Shown here: one piece after another, positions 1 through 7,400 of the stretch | Layout of the letters: the number at the start of each line of letters is the position of its first letter | How positions within the stretch are numbered: the stretch's first letter is position 1 | Assembly (NCBI GenBank): GCA_964415525.1 | Contig: CAYQAS010000033.1 | Coordinates: 1 to 39,658, forward strand | Direction: 5' to 3' | DNA: 39,658 nucleotides | DNA from: CAZPUI01 sp964415525 | GTDB taxonomy: Bacteria > Acidobacteriota > Holophagae > Holophagales > Holophagaceae | Program-made: the position numbers and the translations under genes | Notes under the pieces: model-generated | Told to the model about the DNA's origin: nothing | Databases searched by the model: none | The model's input: only the letters and a program-made list of their open reading frames with translations

Positions 1-168
1 CGCAGCATTTTTCGTAGGAAAGCTTGGAATGGCAGGGACAGAGGCGGGACATGGGGTTTCCTTTTATAGACGAGGGAACAGTGTAGCGGCCCGCCGCTCG
101 CCCCTGGAAACCAGCCGGTCGCCCATCAAGCTTTCAACATCGTTCAATCCCCTGGAATCCTGGACGCC

Positions 169-678
169 ATGCCCGAAACACACCCCTTCAAGATCGAACT
201 CGACCTTCCCCCGGAGGCGCCTGCCCGCCGAGCGATGCCGATCTCGCCCCCTTCGCCAAGTTACCCCCCGATTGCTCCCGCCATGCAGCCGGAGGACATC
301 GGGTGTGACACGGCGGCGCAGACCGTCGGATGGATCTACCTCCTGTCAGCCCTCCCAGGCGTTGTGGGTTTCCTCACAGGACAGGGCCCTTTTGGCTTGG
401 CGATGGTGGGTATGAGCCTTTACCTGGGCATCGGCCTCATTCGCAGGGACGACTTCGCCACCGAGTACGCCCGGGCCATCAGCCTCATTCGGCTGGCGAC
501 GGCCGGGATCTTCGTCTTCATTCCGCCCCACGCCCTATTCGCGGCAGCCATCGACATCACCCAGGGTGTCGCGCTGTTGGTGCTCCTATCCGATCGAGCC
601 CTTAGTCGACGTACCTATGGCGTGTGTGTAGGCACCGTGGTACTCGGCGCGCTCCTGGGATTCATGCCCCTGTTCTGA
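169..678 (+). CDS. Small integral membrane protein, unknown function
   Basis: Protein of 169 residues that I do not recognise. The first ~45 residues are proline-rich and look cytoplasmic or disordered. About four hydrophobic segments follow (roughly residues 55-70, 72-88, 105-125 and 148-168), with a short charged loop containing an RRDD motif near residue 92. The ATG has only a weak ribosome binding site. The 3' end overlaps the convergent HAD hydrolase gene by 17 bases. The membrane-protein call is firm from composition; the function is open. Confidence 0.6.
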   Translation: MPETHPFKIELDLPPEAPARRAMPISPPSPSYPPIAPAMQPEDIGCDTAAQTVGWIYLLSALPGVVGFLTGQGPFGLAMVGMSLYLGIGLIRRDDFATEYARAISLIRLATAGIFVFIPPHALFAAAIDITQGVALLVLLSDRALSRRTYGVCVGTVVLGALLGFMPLF

Positions 679-1366
679 CGGACTCTAGCCAAGGGAGCAG
701 CTCCCCAAGGTGCTCCAACACCGGGAAGTCCGGCAGGTCGCCTTCCACCCGCTCGAAGACCCAGGTGTCCTCGCAGGGGATGTGCACGGCCTGTGCACCC
801 AGGGCGAGGATGGGCAGGATGTCGGACTTCACGCTGTTGCCGATCATGAGGAACTGCTCCGGCGCAATGCCATGGCGCTTGAGCAGCGCGCCGTAGGTGG
901 CCACATCCTTCTCGCTCACCACCTCGATGGCCTCGAAGCAGTCGCCCAGGCCGGAGCGTGCGAGTTTCGACTCCTGGTCGAGCAGGTCGCCCTTGGTGAT
1001 GAGGATGAGGCGGGTGCGCCCCTGCAGGGCGCGGAGCACTTCTTCCACATGGGGCAGCAGTTCCACGGGGCGGGCCAGCATGTCCTGACCCAGCTTCAGG
1101 ATCTGCTGGATCTCGCCCGCGCTGATGCGCGACTCGGTCAGCTCGATGGCGGTCTCGATCATGGAGAGCATAAAGGCCTTGATGCCGTAGCCGTAGCGCT
1201 TTAGGTTGCGCATCTCCGTCTCGAAGAGCCGGGCGTCGATCCAGGCGTCCTCGTGATACGGCCGCAGCAGGGCGCGGAAGGCCGCCTCCGTGCTGCGGAA
1301 ATAGGTCTCGTTGTGCCAGAGCGTGTCGTCGGCGTCGAAGGCGATGGCTTGGAAGGGAAAGGGCAT
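662..1366 (-). CDS. HAD-superfamily hydrolase (phosphatase-like)
   Basis: Haloacid dehalogenase-type hydrolase of 234 residues, probably a cytoplasmic phosphatase for small phosphorylated metabolites. Motif I is DADDT (nucleophile Asp11, acid/base Asp13). Motif II is the Thr in ITKGD, and motif IV is GNSVKSD with acidic residues for Mg2+. An alpha-helical cap between motifs I and II (about residues 25-90) fits a C1-cap enzyme such as the phosphoglycolate phosphatase/YjjG group. Length is normal for that group. The substrate cannot be read from sequence. It is divergent from the propeller gene at 1473 and its tail overlaps the membrane gene at 169-678. Confidence 0.85.
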   Translation of the reverse strand: MPFPFQAIAFDADDTLWHNETYFRSTEAAFRALLRPYHEDAWIDARLFETEMRNLKRYGYGIKAFMLSMIETAIELTESRISAGEIQQILKLGQDMLARPVELLPHVEEVLRALQGRTRLILITKGDLLDQESKLARSGLGDCFEAIEVVSEKDVATYGALLKRHGIAPEQFLMIGNSVKSDILPILALGAQAVHIPCEDTWVFERVEGDLPDFPVLEHLGELLPWLESVRTGA

Positions 1367-1472
1367 GGGCGGATCCAGCGGGAAGAGGCTCCCGAGGCTC
1401 TAGGGTACCGGACCCAAGGCATCGCACAGAATCCCACGCGGCAGGGGTCCATACTGCTCCGGCGGAGGTGCC

Positions 1473-2639
1473 ATGCGGTTCATCCCCATCCTTGCGTGTG
1501 GCCTGGGTCTCACGGCGAGCGCACAAGAAGCCAAACCCCTCCGGCTGGGGCCCTGGGTGGAGGCCCAGGAACCCCGCCCGCCCCTGGGCGGCATCCGGGT
1601 GCGTCGCCTCCCGGGCACCCAGGGCGTGCCCCTCGGGGTGGCCTACCGGGCGGCGGACGGGAGTGCCTTCCTGGTGGTGGAAGGGGCCGGCCCCTCGGAC
1701 CATGCGGACCTCCTGGAGGAGAGCTGGACTGCCGTGACCTTCTTCGATGCGCTGGGGCACGAACGCTGGCACAAGCGCTTCCCCAAGGCCATTGTGGGGC
1801 GCTGCCACCTCCTGCCCGAAGGACGGGGCGCGCTCGTCTCGGGGCGAGGCTACCACCCGTTTACGGAGCCCGGGAAATCCCCCGTACAGGCCACGGTCAG
1901 CTTCCTCCTCGCCCTGGATGGAGAAGGGAAGACCCGCGCCCGCTATGCGCCTCTGGATGAGCCCGTTCAGCCCAGCTGGCACCTGGACGCGAAGGGCACC
2001 ACCCTCACCTGTGCCCTGTCGTGGCGGGAGCGGGGCTTCCCCCTGGGGTTCGATTGGACCCTCTGCCGCCTGGATACCACCACCTGGAAGGGCTGGCGCC
2101 GCGCCTTCAAGGGTTCGAGCCCGTCCATGGAAATCGCCGCCGTGCCGCCCATCGGAGGGATGATCTTTTTCTTCTTGGAGGGCCACCTTCACGCCTGGGG
2201 CCCAGAGGGAAAAGCGCTCTGGAGCCACCTCATCCACAAGACATTCTCCGGCGCGTTCAGCTTCTCGAACGACGGCCAGCGCATGCTGCGGGGCGGCTTG
2301 ATCAAGCGACTGGCCTGCCACGATGGCCTGACGGGGCGGGCTTTATGGGAATGTCCGGCTCCAGGGCTCTACCGCCACGGTTTCGTAGAGGGCACCCGGA
2401 TGGCGTATTGGTGCGGCCTTTGGGGAGACGCCAAGCCCCTGGTCTTCCACCTTCTGGATGAGAGCGGAAAGCCTCTCGCCGATCTCCCGTGTCCCCCGTC
2501 CCAGCGGGCCGATGATGTGGCGATCCGCCGCGAGGGCAGCTGTATCGAGGTGTGGGCGAATGGGACGCGCCTCTCCAGCCACGAAGTGGAAGCGCTAAAG
2601 GGGCATCCCGCCCCACCGCCCGCCCTCCGTATCCCGTGA
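1473..2639 (+). CDS. Exported beta-propeller-like protein, unknown function
   Basis: Protein of 388 residues with a short Sec signal peptide (MRFIPILACGLGLTASAQEA, cleavage after about residue 18), so probably periplasmic. The rest is rich in Trp, Gly and Asp with repeating WKG/WRR-type strands (for example LDTTTWKGWRR, HAWGPEGKALWSH, GLTGRALWECP), suggesting a WD40/PQQ-like propeller. No catalytic motif is visible. The ATG is supported by GGAGG about 6 bases upstream. It is convergent with the exported phosphatase at 2673. It resembles the other propeller proteins in this window in style but not in obvious sequence. Confidence 0.7.
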   Translation: MRFIPILACGLGLTASAQEAKPLRLGPWVEAQEPRPPLGGIRVRRLPGTQGVPLGVAYRAADGSAFLVVEGAGPSDHADLLEESWTAVTFFDALGHERWHKRFPKAIVGRCHLLPEGRGALVSGRGYHPFTEPGKSPVQATVSFLLALDGEGKTRARYAPLDEPVQPSWHLDAKGTTLTCALSWRERGFPLGFDWTLCRLDTTTWKGWRRAFKGSSPSMEIAAVPPIGGMIFFFLEGHLHAWGPEGKALWSHLIHKTFSGAFSFSNDGQRMLRGGLIKRLACHDGLTGRALWECPAPGLYRHGFVEGTRMAYWCGLWGDAKPLVFHLLDESGKPLADLPCPPSQRADDVAIRREGSCIEVWANGTRLSSHEVEALKGHPAPPPALRIP

Positions 2640-2672
2640 AGCGCTCAGAGGGTTGCGGGACTCCGACCTTCC

Positions 2673-3260
2673 TTACCAGGTCCCGCCGCTCGGCGGCTGC
2701 TGAAGGGGAAGCGTGGGCACCACCGCCACCTCTTCCTTGAGGCGGGCCACGTCCAGCCGCTTCAGGAAGGCCGGGTTCCCGACCCAGATGGTGTTGAACC
2801 GGAACGCGTGCATTTCCTTCAGGGCCTCCTCGGCCTTCCAGCCTTGCACCACCATCCGGTAGGCCGCGGCGTTGTAGCCCGTGCGGTCGCGTCCCTGGGC
2901 GCAGTGGATGTAGACGGGGTGGTTGGAAGGGTCCTGGAGCACCTTCAGGAACTGCGCGATGGCGGTCTCTCTGGCCCGCCAGGCGCGACTGGGAATGCGG
3001 AGGTAGCGCAGGCGGGTGCCCTTCATCAGATGCAGATCGTCGTGGTCGCTGCGGAAGCTGACGACCGCCTTCACGCCCGCCTGCTCAAGGGCCTTGAATC
3101 CCTCCGCCGTGGGCTGGGCACCCCGCCAGAGCACGCCGTCCAGCTTCGCGAAGTTCTCAACGCCCGGCAGACAGGTGTCGCAGGGCTGGGCGGGCATCTG
3201 GGCCATCGCCTGGAGCACCCCGAAGAGGGCGGGGACGAGGAGGACGCGGAACGGGTGCAT
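2673..3260 (-). CDS. Exported dual-specificity/tyrosine phosphatase
   Basis: Protein of 195 residues. The P-loop is HCAQGRDRTG, giving the cysteine phosphatase signature HCx5R with Cys120 as nucleophile and Arg126 binding phosphate. The preceding segment (LWRGAQPTAEGFKALEQAGV, then VVSFR) is the usual start of the dual-specificity phosphatase fold and its DUF442-like relatives. The N-terminus is hydrophobic (HPFRVLLVPALFGVLQAMA) and looks like a signal peptide, so the enzyme should act outside the cytoplasm. Extracytoplasmic members of this fold include phytase-like and phosphotyrosine phosphatases; the substrate is not evident. No strong ribosome binding site precedes the start. Confidence 0.82.
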   Translation of the reverse strand: MHPFRVLLVPALFGVLQAMAQMPAQPCDTCLPGVENFAKLDGVLWRGAQPTAEGFKALEQAGVKAVVSFRSDHDDLHLMKGTRLRYLRIPSRAWRARETAIAQFLKVLQDPSNHPVYIHCAQGRDRTGYNAAAYRMVVQGWKAEEALKEMHAFRFNTIWVGNPAFLKRLDVARLKEEVAVVPTLPLQQPPSGGTW

Positions 3261-3282
3261 GGGCGCAGTATGCCAGCCCGAT

Positions 3283-4542
3283 TCAGAAACGGCGCTCCAC
3301 CACGATCCCCTCCGCGAAGCTGTCCAGCTTGCCGTCGCCCAGGCGCTGGGCCACGCCGTTCTTCCAGAGGGTTGCCACGCAGATGTCAGCGATCACCTCG
3401 TAGCCGCATATATAGACATCTCCCCCGATGACATGGATGCCGGTGGTGCGAGCCTCCGACTTCCCCTGGGTGAGGTCGATTTGCATCCCATCCTTCCAAT
3501 ACACCGCCTTGTCGAAGCGGGGGTTGGCCTGGACCAGGCCAGAGACGTAGACATGGCCGCCATCCACACAAATGCCGGAGACATTGGCGTAGACCCTCCC
3601 ATCCGTCAGCTGGGATGCCACCCCGTTCTTCCAGTGGACGATCTGGGCGCGCAGGAACTCCCAATCAGTGTTTGGAGCCTTGAAGGCTCGTGGATCCGGT
3701 GTGCTGGCAGCTTCCGCGACTCGGGGATCCGGCCGACCAAGCCTCCTCGACGACTCAACCCGACAGCGGGGAGCCGTGCCGGGCTTCCATTGCCCTCGAA
3801 GGTTCAAGCCCACGAGGTGCCAATCTTGTCCCTCCCAGGCACCGGCGACCACGGCACTGCCCAGATTCCCTCCGGGAAGGCTGTCTGAACGCCCGCCCTG
3901 ATGGACCAAGCCCACGGCCCCCCTGGCGAAATGATGCGGGGCAATCTGGAAATCCCGCTCGACATTCCCAGCCATCCGAAGGCCATCCTGCTGAAATGAC
4001 AGGACACTGACGGAACTCCAGGCCTCTCCTCCCCACGTCGGCTGTTGCACCCCCCCATCCACCCACGCCAAGCCCCTGGAACCAAGTTCCTTGTCGTGCT
4101 TTTGGTTGCCTCCAACCGCCATCTTTCCCCCCCGTGCGGTGATCGCTCCTGCCCAAACGCGGTAGCCCTCCTTGTGCGAATCCAGGACATGGGGCGCGCC
4201 ATTTTTCCAGACCACCAACCGATCGAATTTGTCAGCCCCCTCATCCCCCCCAAGGACATAGAGATCCTCCCCATCGCGGGCCACGTTCACAGCGTAGGAA
4301 GGGGCACCTGGGCTGAGAGGCGTTCGCTGTCCATCGACCCAAACGAGAGCCTGATTCGGGCAGACCGACTGGCCGGGAATGTCGGTGCCCAGCCACACAC
4401 CCGTAGAGGCGTACCCCACCACCGTCACCCGATCGACGGGAGCCGGAATCGGCGTCGACCGCCCTCCACAGGCGAGAAAAAAAACCAGACCCAAAGCGGC
4501 CAGGAGAGCCTTACGACAAGGAAATGCAGAAACAACAAACAT
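3283..4542 (-). CDS. Lipoprotein with WKNG repeats, propeller-like
   Basis: Predicted outer-envelope lipoprotein of about 419 residues. The frame is open to 4638, but I choose the ATG at 4542. GGAG lies 5 bases upstream, and the protein then begins with a lipoprotein signal ending in the lipobox FLAC. At least six copies of a short W-[KV]-[ND]-G motif are spread along it (VVWKNGAPHVLD, VHWKNGVASQLTDG, VYWKDGMQIDLTQG, TLWKNGVAQRLGDG and two earlier ones). They recur at roughly 50-70 residue intervals in the C-terminal half, which suggests propeller blades. A basic low-complexity stretch (positions 3690-3780) interrupts the pattern. No enzymatic motif is seen. Confidence 0.75.
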   Translation of the reverse strand: MFVVSAFPCRKALLAALGLVFFLACGGRSTPIPAPVDRVTVVGYASTGVWLGTDIPGQSVCPNQALVWVDGQRTPLSPGAPSYAVNVARDGEDLYVLGGDEGADKFDRLVVWKNGAPHVLDSHKEGYRVWAGAITARGGKMAVGGNQKHDKELGSRGLAWVDGGVQQPTWGGEAWSSVSVLSFQQDGLRMAGNVERDFQIAPHHFARGAVGLVHQGGRSDSLPGGNLGSAVVAGAWEGQDWHLVGLNLRGQWKPGTAPRCRVESSRRLGRPDPRVAEAASTPDPRAFKAPNTDWEFLRAQIVHWKNGVASQLTDGRVYANVSGICVDGGHVYVSGLVQANPRFDKAVYWKDGMQIDLTQGKSEARTTGIHVIGGDVYICGYEVIADICVATLWKNGVAQRLGDGKLDSFAEGIVVERRF

Positions 4543-4905
4543 GATTACTCCATTCAGGCATTCAGTCAGGACCGTTCTCGAATCAGGTTTCATACCAAGA
4601 ATTACACCCATCAAATGGCACATCAGAACTTCAATCACGATGCATCTTGCATCAAATCACACGGTTCCCGTGGCAAATCACGCCGTGTCGGACGTCATCC
4701 GCAGGGAGCCCTGGGCGTGCATTAAGCTCGGCAAGCTGAGCAGGCACATGCCCTTTCCCTGGGGATCCCTCCTGCACGAGAGACCCGGCGGGCCCTATCC
4801 CCCCAATAGTCGCCTTTGTCCCCAATATCCCGTCCCTGTCCCTTTGCATGTGCAGCGAGGTCCACCGATTGTCATCCTTCCGATCACCCCTGAAGGAGCT
4901 GCCCC

Positions 4906-5799
4906 ATGGTTCTTCCCCTCGTCCGACGGTTTGCCCTCTTCCTGCTCCTGGCACCTGCCGCCCTCGCGGCCGAGCCACCTGTCCCCGACTCCGCCGCCTA
5001 CCTGGGGCAGAAGCTCCCGGGCGAGAAGCCGGAACGCTTCGCTCCGCCGCTCCTGGCGGGTTTCCCATTCTTGGGGCGCTGCGCCTTCTCGCCGGACGGT
5101 CGCGAGTGCTTCTTCACCACCTCCGCCCCGGCCTACGTCCCCTCTCGCATCTTCATGACGCGCTATGAGAAGGGCGCCTGGACCGCCCCTGTTCCCGCAC
5201 CCTTCGCCCAAGATTTTGAAAACGCGGGTGAGCCCTGGTTCACACCGGACGGGAAGCAGCTCATCTTCACCGCCATGACCAAGGGGTCCGGGACCGGCGC
5301 GGACTTCTGGCAGGTAGAGCGCAGGGACCAGGGCTGGAGCGCTCCGGTGCGCCTGCCCTATCCCCTCAGCTCCGAGGCCCACGACTTCTGCTATTCGAGG
5401 CTGCCGGACGGCACGGTCTGGTTCCTGTCGGACCGCTCCGGGGCGCACCAGGTCCACCGGGCGAAGGGCTCACGCCAAGTGGAGCTCCTCCCCCCGCCCG
5501 TGCTGAACGTCGGCGCCTACGAAGGAGATCCCGCGGTGCCGGCGGATGGTCGCTTCCTGGTGTTCTACTCGGGACGTGCCGGGGGCCATGGCATGGTGGA
5601 CCTCTACGTCTCCTTCCCGGAGGGGAAGCGGGGCTGGACGGTCCCGGTAAACCTGGGCCCCGACTTCAATACCGCCGTCGAGGAGTTCGGCGCCACCCTG
5701 ACTCCAGATGGGAAATACCTCTTCTTCACGCGCCATAGCCAGGAGAAGAGTGAGCTCTGGTGGGTCTCGACCCAGGCCATCGACCGCCTGCGCCGCTGA
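4906..5799 (+). CDS. Periplasmic PD40/TolB-like beta-propeller protein
   Basis: Protein of 297 residues with a Sec signal peptide (hydrophobic run to about residue 21, AAALAAEPP-like cleavage site). It then carries repeats of the WD40-like PD40 type: CAFSPDGRECFF, PWFTPDGKQLIFT, PAVPADGRFLVFYS and ATLTPDGKYLFFT, each an [ST]PDG turn followed by an aromatic strand. This family includes the propeller of TolB and of many exported scaffold or carbohydrate-linked proteins. AAGGAG lies 11 bases before the ATG. It is probably monocistronic, with a possible terminator just after the stop. Confidence 0.8.
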   Translation: MVLPLVRRFALFLLLAPAALAAEPPVPDSAAYLGQKLPGEKPERFAPPLLAGFPFLGRCAFSPDGRECFFTTSAPAYVPSRIFMTRYEKGAWTAPVPAPFAQDFENAGEPWFTPDGKQLIFTAMTKGSGTGADFWQVERRDQGWSAPVRLPYPLSSEAHDFCYSRLPDGTVWFLSDRSGAHQVHRAKGSRQVELLPPPVLNVGAYEGDPAVPADGRFLVFYSGRAGGHGMVDLYVSFPEGKRGWTVPVNLGPDFNTAVEEFGATLTPDGKYLFFTRHSQEKSELWWVSTQAIDRLRR

Positions 5800-5803
5800 C
5801 CTT

Positions 5804-5822
5804 TCCCTTGAGTCTCAAGGGA
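5804..5822 (+). terminator. Perfect 9-bp inverted repeat after the PD40 gene
   Basis: TCCCTTGAG-T-CTCAAGGGA is a perfect 9-bp inverted repeat with a single central base, starting 5 bases after the PD40 stop. It can end transcription of that gene, but it lacks a T-run. An operator role in front of rpsF is the alternative. Confidence 0.4.
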
Positions 5823-5935
5823 TGTTGTGGGAAGCTGATCCTTCGCGTCCCCGCAAGGGGGCTCTCCTTGCTCCGAACCCGCCGTGGTCGTCACGAACGG
5901 GAACCCTCGGGGCTTCACATCCACAAGGAGGATAG
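5823..5935 (+). promoter_or_regulatory. Candidate rpsF leader region
   Basis: The 113 bases before rpsF can fold at 5878-5904 into an imperfect hairpin (CCCG..CGTG / CACG..CGGG with small bulges) carrying an exposed CCG. They end in a near-perfect ribosome binding site, AAGGAGG. Many bacteria carry an S6:S18-binding leader upstream of rpsF with a bulged CCG, so autoregulation is possible. The match to that motif was judged by eye and is weak. Confidence 0.3.
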
Positions 5936-6325
5936 ATGCGTCGCTACGAGACCATCTTCATCGCCTCCCCCACGTTGACGGACGAGCAGGCTGACGCCCT
6001 CGTCAAGTTCTTCGAGGGGATCATTGCCGAGCAGGGTGGCGAACTGCTCAAGACCGACCGTTGGGGCCGCAAGAAGCTGGCCTATGACGTCAAGAAGTTC
6101 TCCGAGGGCATCTACACGCTCTTCGAGATGAACGCTCCCGAGAAGCTCGTCGCCGAACTCGAGCGCCGCTTCCGGAACCACGAGTCCGTGATCAAGTACA
6201 TGTCCATCCGCATGGACGAGATCGCCAAGGCTGCCGACCGCCAGAAGGCCCGTTACGAGCGCGAAGGCGTCCGCAAGGCCAAGGCCGGCATCAAGGAGCG
6301 CACGCTTGAGGAGGTGATGGGATGA
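5936..6325 (+). CDS. rpsF: 30S ribosomal protein bS6
   Basis: Ribosomal protein S6 of 129 residues. It begins MRRYETIFIASPTL, the classic S6 N-terminus, and contains GRKKLAYDVKKFSEGIY and the following helix typical of the family. It binds the central domain of 16S rRNA as a dimer with S18, whose gene follows directly. The C-terminal extension from about residue 100 is Lys/Arg/Glu-rich, as in many S6 proteins. A consensus AAGGAGG lies 5 bases before the ATG. The stop overlaps the start of rpsR (ATGA), so the two are translationally coupled. Confidence 0.98.
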   Translation: MRRYETIFIASPTLTDEQADALVKFFEGIIAEQGGELLKTDRWGRKKLAYDVKKFSEGIYTLFEMNAPEKLVAELERRFRNHESVIKYMSIRMDEIAKAADRQKARYEREGVRKAKAGIKERTLEEVMG

Positions 6326-6588
6326 GGAAGCCGGATCCCCGCGCCAAGGGCAAGGGCAAGAAGAAGAAGAATTTTGGCGGCCGTCGCGCCAAGTTCTGCA
6401 AGTTCTGCGTCGAGAAGAGCACGTTCGTGGACTACAAGGACATCAAGACCCTGATGGCCTTCACCCCCGAGCGCGGCAAGGTGCTGCCCCGGCGCACCAG
6501 CGGCGTCTGCGCCGTCCACCAGCGCATGCTGGTCGAGGCGATCAAGCGCGCCCGCAACATCGCGCTGCTGCCCTTCGCCACCGATTAG
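6322..6588 (+). CDS. rpsR: 30S ribosomal protein bS18
   Basis: Ribosomal protein S18 of 88 residues. It has a basic N-terminus (KGKGKKKKNFGGRR) and the family core FVDYKDIKTLMAFTPERGKVLPRRTSGVCAVHQRML in its usual order. It forms a heterodimer with S6 on the small subunit. It retains two cysteines in KFCKFC, a C+ type bS18 feature. The 4-base overlap with rpsF implies coupling. The operon ends here: a strong terminator follows within 25 bases, so ssb and rplI, which often accompany these genes, are not in this operon. Confidence 0.98.
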   Translation: MRKPDPRAKGKGKKKKNFGGRRAKFCKFCVEKSTFVDYKDIKTLMAFTPERGKVLPRRTSGVCAVHQRMLVEAIKRARNIALLPFATD

Positions 6589-6610
6589 TCGTCCCTTCGG
6601 TTCTGCCGAA

Positions 6611-6640
6611 CAAAAAGGCCGCCTTAGGGCGGCCTTTTTG
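6611..6640 (+). terminator. Rho-independent terminator of rpsF-rpsR
   Basis: Perfect 13-bp stem (CAAAAAGGCCGCC / GGCGGCCTTTTTG) with a 4-base TTAG loop. The 3' arm itself supplies a TTTTTG run. It lies 22 bases after the rpsR stop. Confidence 0.93.
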
Positions 6641-7058
6641 TTCGTGCCCGCGGATCCGGAGTGCGTCATCGTCCTGGATTTCGTCCTCGGGCGGTTCACA
6701 TCGAGCGGAGTTTAGAGCCGAGCCGACGCATTCAGAATCTGTTCATGAGTTCGTTTTGAGATTCCGCGGGTGTACACCGATGGAATAACGTTCCCTGGGA
6801 ATTGAATCACCTCAAGTCCTGGATTCGGCATGGTCTTCGACCATCGGATGGAAGCCGTGGTGACAGGGCCCCATGGGGTTCAGATCAACGAGCGGATCAC
6901 CCAGGCGTGCCCTCAAAACTGCCGAAACAAATCGACTGGCGAGTCCGCGAACCTTCCTTGAAGCATACTCAGGCCCAACAAGTTGGGCCTGAGTATTTGA
7001 TCAGTTTCGTTTCAAGGAAACTAACCTCTATCGCCTATAACTACATGCGTTGGCCGAA
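6641..7058. other. Intergenic region without a convincing gene
   Basis: About 420 bases with no open frame that has a ribosome binding site or coding-like composition. The longest frame here (6802-7062, plus) has no usable start signal. The one clear structure is the nested inverted repeat at 6954-7019, recorded separately. Confidence 0.6.
6954..7019 (-). terminator. Large nested hairpin downstream of the lanthipeptide-like gene
   Basis: The inner element is a perfect 15-bp inverted repeat (ATACTCAGGCCCAAC / GTTGGGCCTGAGTAT, 6965-6979 and 6982-6996) separated by two bases. The outer element is a perfect 9-bp repeat (TTCCTTGAA 6954-6962, TTCAAGGAA 7011-7019). It lies 40-105 bases after the stop of the small minus-strand gene and probably ends its transcript. 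Neither strand has a long T-run, so a structured 3' end or a protein-binding site is also possible. Confidence 0.55.
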
Positions 7059-7289
7059 TTAACGTGGACAATAAAACACGTCACTAACGCATGTACCGAA
7101 GGGTTCGGTTGGGCCACAGTAAACCTCGAGGGTTGGATAGCAAGGGTCAATGGTGAGTGCACAATGTCTGGGGGAAGTAATGGCAGATGTATTCGTGCCC
7201 GCGGCGTTCTTACCCGCAGCATGAATACCCGACTGCTCTTGATCATAAATAGTGCTGAGCGTTTCCTTGTTGAGATTAAGACGCTTCAT
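7059..7289 (-). CDS. Putative class I lanthipeptide-type RiPP precursor
   Basis: Small protein of 76 residues. The frame is open to 7376, but the ATG at 7289 has AGGAG 7 bases upstream within GGGGAGGAG. The N-terminus MKRLNLNKETL matches the Lys-Leu-x-Leu-x-Lys-Glu-Thr-Leu leader signature of class I lanthipeptide precursors known from Bacteroidota (pinensin-like). A Gly/Ala/Asn linker (AAGKNAAG, about residues 24-31) follows. The C-terminal half is rich in Thr/Ser and holds all five cysteines, at 43, 50, 58, 67 and 74, evenly spaced by 7-9 residues. That layout suits lanthionine rings formed by a LanB/LanC system. No dehydratase, cyclase, protease or exporter gene is present in the window. 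Base composition is AT-richer than the neighbours, consistent with acquisition. Family assignment is by eye from the leader and Cys pattern; disulfide-bonded peptides remain an alternative. Confidence 0.72.
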   Translation of the reverse strand: MKRLNLNKETLSTIYDQEQSGIHAAGKNAAGTNTSAITSPRHCALTIDPCYPTLEVYCGPTEPFGTCVSDVFYCPR

Positions 7290-7376
7290 GGCAAATCTCC
7301 TCCCCTTAGGGGCAATGATCATGTCGCAGAATTGCGGCATGATATTTCGAGCTACAGCTAACGCCGCAGAGAGCAA

Positions 7377-7400
7377 ATTGACAATGTATTGTCAATACAT
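7377..7400. promoter_or_regulatory. Overlapping palindromes upstream of the lanthipeptide-like gene
   Basis: ATTGACAATGTATTGTCAAT (7377-7396) is an 8-bp inverted repeat around TGTA. It overlaps a second palindrome, ATGTATTG-T-CAATACAT (7384-7400). Three half-sites of ATTGACAA type are thus packed into 24 bases, 88 bases before the minus-strand ATG. TTGACA hexamers occur on both strands inside it, so a regulator bound here would cover candidate -35 elements. No convincing -10 was found on the minus strand. Confidence 0.5.

Noticed and set aside
1..168. Possible gene or tRNA at the left edge
   Set aside because: No tRNA fold or frame with a start signal was seen. The frame at 29-415 is a shadow of the membrane-protein gene.
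615..2321. 568-residue minus-strand frame across the HAD and propeller genes
   Set aside because: It runs antisense to one real gene and out of frame with another, has Gly/Arg/Pro shadow composition and no start signal.
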